A stretch of 64,000 nucleotides of DNA from an uncultured Eubacteriales bacterium (GCA_900315675.1 OMZY01000001.1:558001-622000); one strand, 5' to 3'. Shown: positions 40,947 through 50,321, numbered from the stretch's first letter. Translations and numbers: made by a program. Notes: a model not told the origin generated them from the sequence alone.

Positions 40947-41779
40947 CCTGTCGTGAGCTGATCCGCCGTACCGCTGAACAGTTCAGCGCCGCCGGTATAC
41001 CGGACCCTGTCAATGACGCGGCTCTGCTGCTTTCTGATCTGACCGGTATTTCTCCGCTTTCCCTTCGTCTGGACGAGGATACAGTCCTGGATTACAGAGT
41101 GGTTGAGGCGTATCAGTCCTATGTTGAACAGCGTCTTCAGCGGATTCCCCTGCAGTATATTCTCGGGGAGGCGCCGTTTTTCGGTCGTCTTTTCCGGGTG
41201 GATTCAAGGGTATTGATTCCGCGTCCGGAAACCGAACTGCTCTGTGAATGGGCTCTGGAGGTTCTGCGCAATCATCCCCTCCCGCGGATTCTTGACCTGT
41301 GCTGCGGCAGCGGCTGTATCGGCATCACCCTGAAAGCGGAAAAACCGGATGCTTTTGTCACCTGTTCCGATCTGTCTCCTGACGCGCTGAGTCTTGCTTC
41401 TGAAAATGCCGCACGACTCGGCGTGGACGTGGCTTTCTGCCGTACCGATCTGCTCGACGGCTTCGCCACTTCGGGATTTGACCTGATTATCAGCAATCCG
41501 CCCTATATTCCGTCTGCTGTCTGCGCTGATCTGCAGCCGGAGGTGAAGCAGGAACCGCTCCTTGCGCTGGACGGCGGTCCGGATGGTCTTTCCCTGTACC
41601 GGAGAATTATTCCTGACGCGCTGACAACCCTGGTGCACGGCGGCATCCTGATGATGGAACTTGGCCAGGGTGAGGATGCCGGAGTCGAAGAACTGCTTCT
41701 GGAGCATTCTTTTATCAATGTGGAAATCCGGGAGGATCTGTCCGGAATCCGCAGAATGATCCTTGCCAGAAAACCGTAA
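40943..41779 (+). CDS. prmC: Release factor glutamine methyltransferase
   Basis: PrmC methylates the GGQ glutamine of release factors RF1 and RF2. The 278-residue protein has the N-terminal helical domain (1-75; RTAEQFSAAGIPDP, YILGEAPFFG), motif I LDLCCGSGCIGI and the catalytic NPPY at residues 185-188. It starts inside the last codons of the DUF1385 gene (ATGA overlap) and is followed by its substrate gene prfA after ten bases. Confidence 0.96.
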   Translation: MTCRELIRRTAEQFSAAGIPDPVNDAALLLSDLTGISPLSLRLDEDTVLDYRVVEAYQSYVEQRLQRIPLQYILGEAPFFGRLFRVDSRVLIPRPETELLCEWALEVLRNHPLPRILDLCCGSGCIGITLKAEKPDAFVTCSDLSPDALSLASENAARLGVDVAFCRTDLLDGFATSGFDLIISNPPYIPSAVCADLQPEVKQEPLLALDGGPDGLSLYRRIIPDALTTLVHGGILMMELGQGEDAGVEELLLEHSFINVEIREDLSGIRRMILARKP

Positions 41780-41789
41780 CGGAGGAATC

Positions 41790-42854
41790 ATGTTCACTAA
41801 ACTGGAAACTCTTTCAGACCGCTATCGCGAACTGTCCGAGGCGATTGCCCAGCCGGAGGTAATCCAGGATTATCCCCGCTATCAGGCCTGTCTGAAGGAA
41901 CGTTCCTCCCTTGAACCCCTTGTGGAGAAATACAGTCATTTCCAGCGCGTGGAACAGCAGATTCATGATAGTCGTGAACTGCTTTCTGATCCTGTCCTGG
42001 CCGCTGAAGCGGAAAAAGAGCTGGATGAACTGACGCAGACCCGTGAAAAACTGATTGAGGATCTGAAACTGCTGCTTGTTCCGCCGGATCCCCTGGACGA
42101 CCGGAATGTGATTATGGAAATCCGGGCCGGGGTCGGCGGTGAAGAGGCTGCCCTTTTTGCCGGGGATCTGATGCGTATGTATCTTCGTTATGCAGATCGC
42201 GGCGGACTGAATGCTTCCATCCTTTCGGTCAGCGATACAGATCTTGGAGGCGTGAATGAATGCCTTTTGCTTTTTTCCGGTTCCGGAGCCTTTGGCAGCC
42301 TGAAGTTTGAAAGCGGCGTTCATTGCGTCAAGCGTGTTCCCGTTACTGAAAGCAGCGGAAGAATACATACTTCAACAGTGACCGTTGCTGTTTTTCCTGA
42401 AGTGGAGGAAATTGAACTTACTGTCGATCCGTCTGATCTTCGGATAGATGTTTTTCATGCTTCCGGTCATGGCGGCCAGGGCGTCAATACTACGGACAGC
42501 GCCGTCCGGATCACCCATCTTCCCACCGGTCTGGTAGTCACCTGTCAGGATGAGCGCAGCCAGCTGGAAAACAAGGCCAAAGCCATGCGGGTACTTCGTT
42601 CCCGTCTCTTTGACCGCCTGAAGGAACAGCAGGTATCCGCCCGTGCGGAAGACCGTAAAAATCAGATCGGTTCCGGCGATCGAAGCGACCGGATCCGCAC
42701 CTATTATTTTAATCATGATTATGTGGTTGATCACCGTCTGAATCTGACGGTCAACCGTACCGCAAATGTCATAAACGGCGATCTTGCTCCGTTTATTGAC
42801 GCGCTCCGCCTGGCTGAAAAGACGGAGAAGATGAATCTTCTGAACCGGAAGTGA
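41790..42854 (+). CDS. prfA: Peptide chain release factor 1
   Basis: RF1 recognises UAA and UAG stop codons. The 354-residue protein has the GGQ loop (HASGHGGQGVNTTDSAVRI, G228-G229-Q230) and the stop-codon recognition region VKRVPVTESSGRIHTS, with PVT in the RF1 PxT position. The start at 41790 has GGAGG nine bases before it; an earlier ATG at 41763 overlaps prmC and has no site. It belongs to the DUF1385-prmC-prfA-tsaC operon. Confidence 0.97.
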   Translation: MFTKLETLSDRYRELSEAIAQPEVIQDYPRYQACLKERSSLEPLVEKYSHFQRVEQQIHDSRELLSDPVLAAEAEKELDELTQTREKLIEDLKLLLVPPDPLDDRNVIMEIRAGVGGEEAALFAGDLMRMYLRYADRGGLNASILSVSDTDLGGVNECLLLFSGSGAFGSLKFESGVHCVKRVPVTESSGRIHTSTVTVAVFPEVEEIELTVDPSDLRIDVFHASGHGGQGVNTTDSAVRITHLPTGLVVTCQDERSQLENKAKAMRVLRSRLFDRLKEQQVSARAEDRKNQIGSGDRSDRIRTYYFNHDYVVDHRLNLTVNRTANVINGDLAPFIDALRLAEKTEKMNLLNRK

Positions 42855-42860
42855 TAAACT

Positions 42861-43898
42861 TTGGAAACCGCTCTGCTTTTACCCTCTGCGGAAACCTATT
42901 CCCGCGCCTCTGAAATACTTTCCGGCGGCGGTCTGGTCGCGTTCCCCACCGAGACGGTATATGGTCTGGGTGCCAACGCACTGGACAGTAATGCTGTTTT
43001 ATCCGTTTTTGCCGCAAAGGGACGTCCTGCGGATAATCCGCTGATCGTGCATATTCATGATCAGGCGCAGCTGGAACCTCTCTGTACGCTCCCGGAAGGA
43101 GCGCAGGAACTGATGGATGCCTTCTGGCCCGGCCCGCTGACCATACTCTGCAATAAGAAACCGGTTGTCCCGGATACGGTTACAGCCGGTCTTCCCACCG
43201 TTGCGGTCCGGATGCCCTCCCACCCTGTTGCCCGTGCCCTGCTGCAGGCCTGCAACCTGCCTGTGGCCGCGCCTTCCGCCAACAGTTCTGGACGTCCCAG
43301 TCCCACCACCGCGGCCCATGTTATGGAGGATATGAAAGGCAAAATCCCTCTGATCATTGACGGCGGGATGTGTGATGTCGGTGTGGAGTCCACGGTCCTG
43401 GATCTTTGTCACGGCGATCCTGTGGTACTGCGCCCCGGCGGAATCACTCCGGGAATGATAAGCAGCGTACTGGGCCGTAACGTACAGATTGCCGGCAGCG
43501 TCCTTCGTCCCCTCCGGGAAAACGAAACCGCACTCTCTCCGGGTATGCGGTATAAGCACTATGCTCCCCATGCCGTTGTGACGCTGGTGGAAGGACCTTC
43601 TGAACGCGTTGTACCGCTGCTGCGGAAACTTTCCCTGGAGCAGGAGGCGGATGGGGTAAAAAGCTGTGTTTTGTGCTTTACAGAGCATGTGGATCAGCTT
43701 TCGGACTGCCGCCCTCATGACATCGGTTCTTTCTCGGATCCTTCTGAGATTGCCCACCGCCTTTTTGATGTTTTGCGTAAACTGGATGAGGAAGGAATGG
43801 AAGCTGTCTTCAGCGAGGTAATCCCGCCGGAAGGTGTCGGCCTGGCGGTTATGAACCGGCTGGGGCGGGCCGCGGCATTCCGGACAATCAAGGCATAA
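42861..43898 (+). CDS. tsaC: L-threonylcarbamoyladenylate synthase (TsaC/Sua5, YwlC type)
   Basis: The enzyme makes threonylcarbamoyl-AMP from threonine, bicarbonate and ATP, the first step of t6A37 tRNA modification. The same window has mtaB, which acts on t6A. The 345-residue protein has the YrdC domain (FPTETVYGLGANAL, KGRPADNPLIVHI, PSANSSGRPSPTTA) and the C-terminal Sua5 domain (about 215-345, SPGMRYKHYAPHA linker), so it is the long YwlC/Sua5 form. The start is TTG 42861, six bases after the prfA stop, with GGAAG upstream. The operon ends at the terminator 43897-43932. Confidence 0.94.
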   Translation: METALLLPSAETYSRASEILSGGGLVAFPTETVYGLGANALDSNAVLSVFAAKGRPADNPLIVHIHDQAQLEPLCTLPEGAQELMDAFWPGPLTILCNKKPVVPDTVTAGLPTVAVRMPSHPVARALLQACNLPVAAPSANSSGRPSPTTAAHVMEDMKGKIPLIIDGGMCDVGVESTVLDLCHGDPVVLRPGGITPGMISSVLGRNVQIAGSVLRPLRENETALSPGMRYKHYAPHAVVTLVEGPSERVVPLLRKLSLEQEADGVKSCVLCFTEHVDQLSDCRPHDIGSFSDPSEIAHRLFDVLRKLDEEGMEAVFSEVIPPEGVGLAVMNRLGRAAAFRTIKA

Positions 43899-43932
43899 AA
43901 AAACGGTTCCCTTTTACGGGAACCGTTCATTT
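43897..43932. terminator. Bidirectional intrinsic terminator between tsaC and pgi
   Basis: Ten-base perfect stem AACGGTTCCC/GGGAACCGTT (43902-43911 with 43918-43927). An A-run lies before it (T-run for minus) and CATTTTT after it (for plus). Confidence 0.92.
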
Positions 43933-43938
43933 TTGCCG

Positions 43939-45519
43939 TCAGATTTTCAGCATATCGCTGAAAGCCTTCAGCGCGCCGTCTGTTTCATGTGCAAGCACAC
44001 GCTTTGCAAGTACTTTACCCAGCTGTACGCCTTCCTGATCAAAACTGTTCAGATTCCAGAGGAAACCCTGGAACATGACTTTGTTTTCGAAGTGGGAAAG
44101 CAGGGAGCCCAGGGCTTCAGGCGTCAGCTGATTGCCGACAATGATGCTGGACGGCCTGTTGCCGGCAAAATGTTTGTTGCGGTTGTCATCCTTTTTGCCG
44201 CAGGCAAAGGCCATAATCTGGGCTGCCACATTGGCACAAAGCTTCTGCTGGCTGGTGCTTCCCTGCACATCCAGATCCTGTTCCGCCTGATTATTGACAA
44301 ATCCGATAAATTGAAGCGGAATAATATCTGTTCCCTGGTGAAGCAGCTGATAGAAGGAGTGCTGTCCGTTCGTTCCGGGCTCGCCGAAGATCACAGGGCC
44401 GGTCGGATAATCAACCGGTTCTCCCCTTCTGTTGACGCTCTTGCCGTTGGATTCCATATCCAGCTGCTGCAGGTGTGCCGGGAACCGGCTCAGTGCCTGT
44501 GAATAAGGCAGCACAGCTGTGGACGGATAGTTCAGTACATTCCTTTCAAAAACGCCGATCAGTGCGTCCAGCATGGCAGCGTTTTGCATCGGGTCTTTAC
44601 CGGCAGCCAGTTTATCGGCTTCAGCTGCACCGTTCAGGAACCGGGCAAATACTTCCGGTCCGAAAGCCAGGGACAGCACCGCTCCGCCCACGGAGGAAGT
44701 GGAGGAATACCGTCCGCCGATATAGTCATCCATAAAGAAGGCGTCCAGATAATCGCTGTTTCCGGCCAGCGGGGATGTTTCACTGGTTACGGCGATCATG
44801 TGCCTGGAAGCGCTGAGACCCGCCTTATTCAGGGCGTCTTTGACAAGCATTTCATTGGTCAGGGTCTCCAGCGTGGTTCCGGATTTGGAAACCAGGATAA
44901 AAATCGTGCGGGAAAGATCGGTGGTCGCCAGTACGTTGGCTGCGTCATCCGGATCCACATTGCTGATAAACCTGGCTTCCATCAGGAAGCTGCCATTCTT
45001 TCTGGCCCAGTTTTCCAGCGCCAGGTACATGGCGCGGGGACCCAGGTCGCTTCCGCCGATGCCGATCTGAACCACAGTGGTAAACTTCTCGCCCTTTTCG
45101 TTGACGATTTCACCGTTGTGAACCTTTTTCGCGAATGCGGCAATTCTTTCCTGCTGTTCGGTATAGAAGGCACGCTTGTCTTTCCCATCCGCCTGTACAT
45201 TGCTGCCAAGCTGGCCCCTGGTCAGATGATGCAGCACCAGGCGTTTTTCTCCTGTGTTGATCACGGCGCCGTTGTACAGCTCTTCGAATTTTGAAGCCAG
45301 CTGAGCTTCTTCAGCCAGCGCGCACAGGTTCTTCAGGATGTCTGCGTCCACCTGTTTGGCGGCATAAACATATTTCAGTCCCGCGGCCATGGGAGCCTGG
45401 TACTGCTGAACTCTTTCGCTTCCCTCATTCCCGGCCATCACCTTTGTCAGGTCAACCCTGCCGGCTTTCAGCAGCTGCTGATAGGCGGAAAGTTCATTCA
45501 GATTTTTCCATTCGTTCAT
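43939..45519 (-). CDS. pgi: Glucose-6-phosphate isomerase
   Basis: This glycolytic enzyme interconverts glucose 6-phosphate and fructose 6-phosphate. The 526-residue protein has the SIS-fold motifs IGIGGSDLGPRAMY, VSKSGTTLETLTNEML and VGGRYSSTSSVGGAVLSLAFG-like (here IGGRYSSTS), GTNGQHSFYQLLHQGTDIIP and the end motif FDQEGVQLGKVLAKR. This is the full-length bacterial form. The start at 45519 has GGAGG nine bases upstream; the longer frame to 45555 is not supported. It is monocistronic with its own promoter. Confidence 0.97.
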   Translation of the reverse strand: MNEWKNLNELSAYQQLLKAGRVDLTKVMAGNEGSERVQQYQAPMAAGLKYVYAAKQVDADILKNLCALAEEAQLASKFEELYNGAVINTGEKRLVLHHLTRGQLGSNVQADGKDKRAFYTEQQERIAAFAKKVHNGEIVNEKGEKFTTVVQIGIGGSDLGPRAMYLALENWARKNGSFLMEARFISNVDPDDAANVLATTDLSRTIFILVSKSGTTLETLTNEMLVKDALNKAGLSASRHMIAVTSETSPLAGNSDYLDAFFMDDYIGGRYSSTSSVGGAVLSLAFGPEVFARFLNGAAEADKLAAGKDPMQNAAMLDALIGVFERNVLNYPSTAVLPYSQALSRFPAHLQQLDMESNGKSVNRRGEPVDYPTGPVIFGEPGTNGQHSFYQLLHQGTDIIPLQFIGFVNNQAEQDLDVQGSTSQQKLCANVAAQIMAFACGKKDDNRNKHFAGNRPSSIIVGNQLTPEALGSLLSHFENKVMFQGFLWNLNSFDQEGVQLGKVLAKRVLAHETDGALKAFSDMLKI

Positions 45520-45555
45520 TTCCGGAACCTCCGTAACAATTTGTATTGCATGCAT

Positions 45556-45584
45556 ATTATAACTTTGATGATGCCTGCTTTCAA
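45556..45584 (-). promoter_or_regulatory. Promoter of pgi
   Basis: Minus-strand TTGAAA (45584-45579), 17-base spacer, perfect TATAAT (45561-45556). Confidence 0.78.
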
Positions 45585-45595
45585 GCTCTCACCAT

Positions 45596-45630
45596 GAAAA
45601 ATCCCCGTACCGGACACCCGGTACAGGGAC
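45596..45630 (-). terminator. Intrinsic terminator of the rplM-rpsI operon
   Basis: Minus strand: CCCTGTACCGG pairs with CCGGTACGGGG around GTGT (one mismatch), followed by a T-run (A-run at 45596-45600 on plus). Confidence 0.85.
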
Positions 45631-45649
45631 AGGTAAAGCAGTTGTATAA

Positions 45650-46039
45650 TCAGCGCTTGCTGAACTGCGGAGCACGACGGGCTGCCTTCAGACCGTACTT
45701 CTTGCGCTCCTTCATACGAGGATCGCGGGTCAGCAGACCGGCCTTCTTCAGGGCACCGCGCAGTTCCGGATCGGCCTTGCACAGGGCACGGCTGATGCCG
45801 TGGCGGATCGCGCCGGCCTGACCGGTCAGACCGCCGCCGTTGACATTCACCAGCACATCGAAGCTGCCGGTGTTGGTCAGGGTCAGGGGCTGACGAACAG
45901 TCATCTTCAGGGTCTCCAGACCGAAATACTGATCAATATCACGCTTGTTGATCGTGATCTTTCCATCGCCGGCAACCAGACGGACGCGGGCAACGGCTTT
46001 CTTACGGCGACCAACCGCATTGAATTCTACCTTAGCCAT
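45650..46039 (-). CDS. rpsI: 30S ribosomal protein uS9
   Basis: The 129-residue protein binds the 30S head; its C-terminal tail reaches the P-site tRNA. Features are [16 protein letters not shown], the [18 protein letters not shown] core, and the tail [26 protein letters not shown] precedes the ATG. It follows rplM by 21 bases in the standard rplM-rpsI order. Confidence 0.98.
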   Translation of the reverse strand: MAKVEFNAVGRRKKAVARVRLVAGDGKITINKRDIDQYFGLETLKMTVRQPLTLTNTGSFDVLVNVNGGGLTGQAGAIRHGISRALCKADPELRGALKKAGLLTRDPRMKERKKYGLKAARRAPQFSKR

Positions 46040-46060
46040 TCTCTTTTACTCCTTTCCGCG

Positions 46061-46492
46061 TCACTTCAGATCCAGCACTTCAGGCTTCTGAGCAGCCTGC
46101 TCATGCTCGGCTCCGGCATAAACCTTAAGCTTCCTGGCCATCTGGCGGCCCAGGGGTCCCTTGGGCAGCATGCCTACAACAGCGCGGCGGACAGCAAATT
46201 CAGGCTTTTCAGCCATCAGCTTGCGATACTTGGTCTCTTTCAGACCGCCGGCGTATCCGCTGTGATGATAGTAGATTTTCTGATCCAGCTTTTTGCCGGT
46301 CAGCACAGCCTTGGAAGCGTTGATGATGATCACATAGTCACCGGTATCCATGTTGGGGGTGTAAATAGGCTTATTCTTGCCGCGAAGGATGTTGGCAACC
46401 TGGCTCGCCAGACGGCCCAGAACCATCCCGTCCGCGTCGACAACGTACCACTTGCGGTCGATGTCAGCAGCCTTAGGAATAAATGTCTTCAA
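46061..46492 (-). CDS. rplM: 50S ribosomal protein uL13
   Basis: This early-assembly protein of the 50S subunit is 143 residues long and begins (M)[21 protein letters not shown]. It has the family segment NPEVHHHS-like [17 protein letters not shown] and [20 protein letters not shown]. The start is TTG at 46492 with AAGGAGG eight bases upstream; an in-frame ATG at 46546 would add 18 residues foreign to the family. It is first in rplM-rpsI, with a leader of about 110 bases that can fold. Confidence 0.97.
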   Translation of the reverse strand: MKTFIPKAADIDRKWYVVDADGMVLGRLASQVANILRGKNKPIYTPNMDTGDYVIIINASKAVLTGKKLDQKIYYHHSGYAGGLKETKYRKLMAEKPEFAVRRAVVGMLPKGPLGRQMARKLKVYAGAEHEQAAQKPEVLDLK

Positions 46493-46602
46493 AGTACTTC
46501 CTCCTTGGGTTGATGGTTGAAGTGTTTCCTCACATGATGGTCGCATGTTCGGATTGAGTCAATGGCTACCGGGGCTAGCGGAGCTATTGATTGCCAACCG
46601 CT
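46493..46602 (-). promoter_or_regulatory. rplM leader with imperfect hairpin (possible L13 autoregulatory site)
   Basis: In the minus-strand leader TCAAT-a-GCT...AGC-c-ATTGA pair around a C/G-rich loop (about 46555-46590), followed by unpaired sequence to the AAGGAGG site. Leaders of rplM-rpsI carry autoregulatory RNAs in several Firmicutes. Assignment to that class here is inference from position. Confidence 0.4.
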
Positions 46603-46631
46603 ATTTTACGTCAAACATCAAATGAAGTCAA
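46603..46631 (-). promoter_or_regulatory. Promoter of rplM-rpsI
   Basis: Minus-strand TTGACT (46631-46626), 17-base spacer, TAAAAT (46608-46603). Confidence 0.75.
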
Positions 46632-46656
46632 GCATTTTCTTTGCCTGACTTCATTT
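46620..46656 (-). terminator. Inverted repeat / probable terminator of the Fbp-HAD operon
   Basis: Eleven-base perfect arms AAATGAAGTCA and TGACTTCATTT, 15-base loop, weak T tail (ATTT). It overlaps the -35 of the rplM promoter, so the end of one transcript and the start of the next are interlocked. Confidence 0.5.
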
Positions 46657-46680
46657 GTTTTCAGGTCTTTCCGGTTCTGT

Positions 46681-47292
46681 TCAGAACCGGATGCCTTTCT
46701 CCCGCATTTTCATTTCCAGTTCATCGGCTGATCCGTGGAAAACTATACCTTCCCATCCGCAGGCTTCAGCTCCGGCCACGTTGGCCGGTGAATCGTCTGT
46801 AAACAGGCATTCATCAGGATTCAGCGAAAAATGTTCCGTGAAAATCCGGTATATCTCATGGCAGGGTTTGACAGTCTTTACATCACAGGAAATCAGCTTT
46901 CCGTCAAAATACCGGCTTGCCGGAAAGCCAGGCCAGTATGCGTGCTGCATAATACTGGCGTTGCTCAGAAGATAGATCTTGTATCCCGCTTCTTTCAGAC
47001 GTCTGATCAGGTCCTCCATCCCGTGAATCTGTTCATGGGGATCCGCCCAGTGATAGAGCAGTTCCCTCACCTTATCATGAAGTCTGTCGGGAATACGGGA
47101 CAAAACCAGCGGTTCAAGTGTTTCCTCTGTCAGACTTCCTGCGTCCATCCTGGCCCATTCCGCGGAAAGGAAAAGTTCGTTCATCAGGATCTTCCTGTCC
47201 TCCGGGTCACTGACGCCGGCCCGATCCAGGAAATGGAAAGGATCAAAGCGGATTACCACATTGCCCATATCAAAAACGATGTTCCGGATCAT
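46681..47292 (-). CDS. HAD-superfamily phosphatase (YihX-like)
   Basis: This cytoplasmic sugar-phosphate type phosphatase of HAD subfamily IA is 203 residues long. The nucleophile motif is FDMGNVVIRF (the fourth residue of the DxDxV box is Asn, as in YihX-type members). Motif II is LLSNAS, motif III Lys lies in KTVKPCHEIY and motif IV is LFTDDSPANV. YihX relatives dephosphorylate glucose 1-phosphate and similar substrates. Its ATG overlaps the stop of the two-domain permease gene (ATGA), so it is the last gene of the ABC operon 51544-46681 and probably acts on the imported compound. Confidence 0.9.
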   Translation of the reverse strand: MIRNIVFDMGNVVIRFDPFHFLDRAGVSDPEDRKILMNELFLSAEWARMDAGSLTEETLEPLVLSRIPDRLHDKVRELLYHWADPHEQIHGMEDLIRRLKEAGYKIYLLSNASIMQHAYWPGFPASRYFDGKLISCDVKTVKPCHEIYRIFTEHFSLNPDECLFTDDSPANVAGAEACGWEGIVFHGSADELEMKMREKGIRF

Positions 47293-49229
47293 GCTATATT
47301 TCTCCGTTCCGCAGCCGGAAGCTCCTCGGCGGCCGCGTGAGCGATACTGAACTTCCTTTTTATTTTTTCCAGGCGTTTTCTCCGCTTCTCCCGGATGGCC
47401 AGCCGCTCACCCAGATCACGGGCTCCGACGCCGTATACCAGATACAGGATCAGACCGGATATAATCATGATGAACACGGTGGACGCGCACCGTCTGCCGG
47501 ATGCGTTCATGTTGACGTTGTTTCGTCCCTCATCCTCACACATGCTCTGGATCACCATGGCATAGGTGGTACCTTCTGCTTTCTTGAAGGTTGCGCCCAT
47601 GTCGTATTCAGAGAACAGCGCGTTGAAATTCAGGGCAAATACGGCCAGTACGCTGGGCAGTACAATCGGCAGCTTCACTCTCAGGAATGTGACGATCTGG
47701 CTGGCGCCCAGGTTTCTGGCTGCGTCCTCCAGCTCATCATCAATCGCGTAGAACGCCGCCTTGATCATTCTCACGGCAAATGGCAGCTTCACCACCATAT
47801 AGGCCAGTACGATCAGAATCCGTACGTTCTCCTTCATGTAGAGGTTCTGTCCGAAAACGTAGAAAACGTTGCTGTTGAAGAAGGTCCGGAAGGAGTAGCA
47901 GATCAGGATCGTGGGCAGCAGCCAAGGGAACAGCAGGCAGGCTTCCACCAGCTTGCCGCGTTTCTTTTTCTTGTGTTTGAAAATGTAGTTCACGGCAATG
48001 ACTACAATCACGCAGGCCAGTGCTGCTGCAATGGCGGACATGATAAAGCTCAGCCGTATACCGCCCAGGGTTTTCTCATTGCCGAAAACGCCGGAAATGG
48101 CGCCTTTGCTGACCATTTCCTTCCCTTTCCAGTTCTGGTAAATGTAATCCTGATTACCGAAGTAGTTGGATAATGTCCAGGAAGAGGGATCCAGTACCTT
48201 ATTCCGGACATTACCCCAGTTCTGGAAGGAGAATATAATGATCATAACCACGGGTGTCATGTAGATCAGGAACAGGACATATGCGTAGATATGTGCCAGC
48301 ACATTGGCCGCGGGATTCTGGATTTTTTGTTTCACCAGTTTCGCTTTGGTTTTGCTGACAGAGAGATAATGTCCCTTATTCTCATAATGATTCAGTGTCA
48401 GGAGCAGCGCGATCGTACACATAGCCAGGATAATTGAAAGCAGAGCGGCTCTGGCCTGTGGAAAAGACTCATCGGCTACTGATGACCCGGCCAGCCGTAC
48501 GATTTCCGGGTTGATGGAGTTGTAGCCCAGCAGCGTAGGTGCGGACATGGCACACAGACCGGTAATGAAGGTCATGACAGTAAGGGAGAACAGCGTCGGC
48601 AGCAGCGTAGGCATGACGACTTTCAGCAGCACCTTGAACGGCCTGGCGCCGAGATTGCGTGCTGCCTCTACTGTATTGTAGTCAATTCCACGAATGGCGT
48701 TCCGCAGGAAAAGAGCGTGATTGGAAGTACAGGCAAAGGTCATCGTAAAAAGCACGGCGTTGAACCCGGTAAACCATTGCTTGTTCATTCCCGGGAAGAA
48801 GTCGGCCAGCCACTTGGTCATCAGTCCGTTCTGATCATACAGGAACTGGTAACCGGTAACCAGTGCGACGCCGGAATATATCAGCGTCGTCATATATCCC
48901 AGGCGGAGAATCTTCGCGCCTTTGATATCAAAGTATTCTGTAAGCAGTACAATGGAAATGCCGACAACATTGACTGTCACAACCAGGCAAAGCGCCAGTC
49001 GAATGGAATTCCACAGGAACATCGGCATTTTCCCGGCGAAGAAGAAACGGATAACAGCAAACGGATCGGGATTCCCCGCCGCGTCTGTTTCACGAAATAC
49101 AGAGGTCAGTGTATTGAAGCATGGAATCACCATGAAGCCCAGGAAAAGGTATACAAACAGGACGCCCCCGAAGATACCCCACAGTTTTCCCAGGTTGTAT
49201 TTTTGCTTTCCGGCAATGGAAGCCTGCAT
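47289..49229 (-). CDS. ABC transporter permease, two-domain (FbpB/AfuB type)
   Basis: The 646-residue membrane protein is two fused permease modules (about 1-300 and 310-620), each with about six membrane segments and an EAA loop: EAARNLGARPFKVLLKVVMP in the first, DAARNLGASQIVTFLRVKLP in the second. This layout is that of FbpB/AfuB-type importers for Fe3+ or, for several re-examined members, sugar phosphates and other organophosphates. The C-terminal tail is long and basic. GGGAGGTG precedes the ATG. Its partners are the ATPase (49243) and binding protein (50342). Confidence 0.92.
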   Translation of the reverse strand: MQASIAGKQKYNLGKLWGIFGGVLFVYLFLGFMVIPCFNTLTSVFRETDAAGNPDPFAVIRFFFAGKMPMFLWNSIRLALCLVVTVNVVGISIVLLTEYFDIKGAKILRLGYMTTLIYSGVALVTGYQFLYDQNGLMTKWLADFFPGMNKQWFTGFNAVLFTMTFACTSNHALFLRNAIRGIDYNTVEAARNLGARPFKVLLKVVMPTLLPTLFSLTVMTFITGLCAMSAPTLLGYNSINPEIVRLAGSSVADESFPQARAALLSIILAMCTIALLLTLNHYENKGHYLSVSKTKAKLVKQKIQNPAANVLAHIYAYVLFLIYMTPVVMIIIFSFQNWGNVRNKVLDPSSWTLSNYFGNQDYIYQNWKGKEMVSKGAISGVFGNEKTLGGIRLSFIMSAIAAALACVIVVIAVNYIFKHKKKKRGKLVEACLLFPWLLPTILICYSFRTFFNSNVFYVFGQNLYMKENVRILIVLAYMVVKLPFAVRMIKAAFYAIDDELEDAARNLGASQIVTFLRVKLPIVLPSVLAVFALNFNALFSEYDMGATFKKAEGTTYAMVIQSMCEDEGRNNVNMNASGRRCASTVFIMIISGLILYLVYGVGARDLGERLAIREKRRKRLEKIKRKFSIAHAAAEELPAAERRNIA

Positions 49230-49242
49230 GATTTCACCTCCC

Positions 49243-50259
49243 TCAGTAGCTCATGATGTCTTTCGGATCAATCCGCAGGATCACGCGGTCACCGGGCTCA
49301 TAGATATTGATGCCGTCATTCTTTTCAACAACCTTCAGGGTTTGTCCGGCAGTCTTAATAGTGTACTTGATGAACAGGCCGTAATATTCCTGTGATTCGA
49401 TCACCCCGTCCAGGGAAACCGTCTGTCCGGCAGAAACTGCTTCTTTTCCGTCATTTTCCGCTGCGCATACGCTGATTCGTTCCAGACGGATATAGTGCAC
49501 CTGGTCCGCCGGCAGGTTCAGCTTTCCGGTAATTTCTTCCTGCAGTTTGTTAATATCGCCGATAAAATTGGCAACAAATTCGGTGGCAGAGTGATTGTAC
49601 ACTTCATTGGGCGTACCGATCTGTTCAATGTATCCTTTGTTGAATACGGCAATTCTGTCAGACAGCGTCAGGGCTTCCTCCTGGTCATGTGTAACATAGA
49701 TGGTCGTGATGCCGAATTCCCGCTGCATCTTCTTCAGTTCATTCCGCAGATTGACGCGCAGCTTCGCGTCCAGGTTGCTCAGCGGTTCGTCCATGCAGAT
49801 AATGGCGGGTTCGGTCACCAGCGCCCGCGCGATGGCAACGCGCTGCTGCTGTCCGCCGGAAAGCTGGGATACTGCTTTGGCCAGCTGTTCATCTGTCAGG
49901 TCAACTTTGCGGGCAATTTCCGTAACCTTCCGGTCGATCTCATCCTTTTTCATTTTTTTGATCTTCAGACCGAAAGCAATATTATCCCGCACAGTCATCG
50001 TCGGGAAAAGAGCGTAGGACTGAAATACGATGCCGATGTTTCTTTTCTCAATAGGCACATGGGTAATATCCCTGCCCTGCATGGATACTACGCCTTCCAC
50101 CGGTTCAATAAAACCGGTAATAGTACGCAGTGTCGTTGTTTTGCCGCATCCTGACGGTCCGAGGAAGGTAAAGAACTCTCCTTCCTTTACATCCACGTTG
50201 ATACGGTGCAGCGCTTCAAATTCACCAAACCGTACAACTATATTTTTCAGATCGATCAT
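49243..50259 (-). CDS. ABC transporter ATP-binding protein (FbpC/PotA type)
   Basis: The 338-residue ATPase of the iron/spermidine/putrescine/organophosphate class has Walker A GPSGCGKTT, signature [15 protein letters not shown], Walker B IICMDEPLSNLDAKL and switch VTHDQEEA. An OB-like TOBE regulatory domain follows (about 240-338). It energises the permease encoded next. It is separated from the binding-protein gene by the terminator-like hairpin at 50293-50321, which should lower its expression relative to the binding protein. Confidence 0.95.
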   Translation of the reverse strand: MIDLKNIVVRFGEFEALHRINVDVKEGEFFTFLGPSGCGKTTTLRTITGFIEPVEGVVSMQGRDITHVPIEKRNIGIVFQSYALFPTMTVRDNIAFGLKIKKMKKDEIDRKVTEIARKVDLTDEQLAKAVSQLSGGQQQRVAIARALVTEPAIICMDEPLSNLDAKLRVNLRNELKKMQREFGITTIYVTHDQEEALTLSDRIAVFNKGYIEQIGTPNEVYNHSATEFVANFIGDINKLQEEITGKLNLPADQVHYIRLERISVCAAENDGKEAVSAGQTVSLDGVIESQEYYGLFIKYTIKTAGQTLKVVEKNDGINIYEPGDRVILRIDPKDIMSY

Positions 50260-50292
50260 ATGGTTTCAGTCCTTCTTTCTCCGAATTTACAG

Positions 50293-50321
50293 AAAAGGGG
50301 CTGCCGCCGCGCGGCAGCCCC
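50293..50321 (-). terminator. Internal terminator-type hairpin between binding protein and ATPase genes
   Basis: Eleven-base perfect stem GGGGCTGCCGC/GCGGCAGCCCC, CGC loop, TTTT on the minus strand. Partial termination here would give excess binding protein, as known for other ABC operons. Confidence 0.85.
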
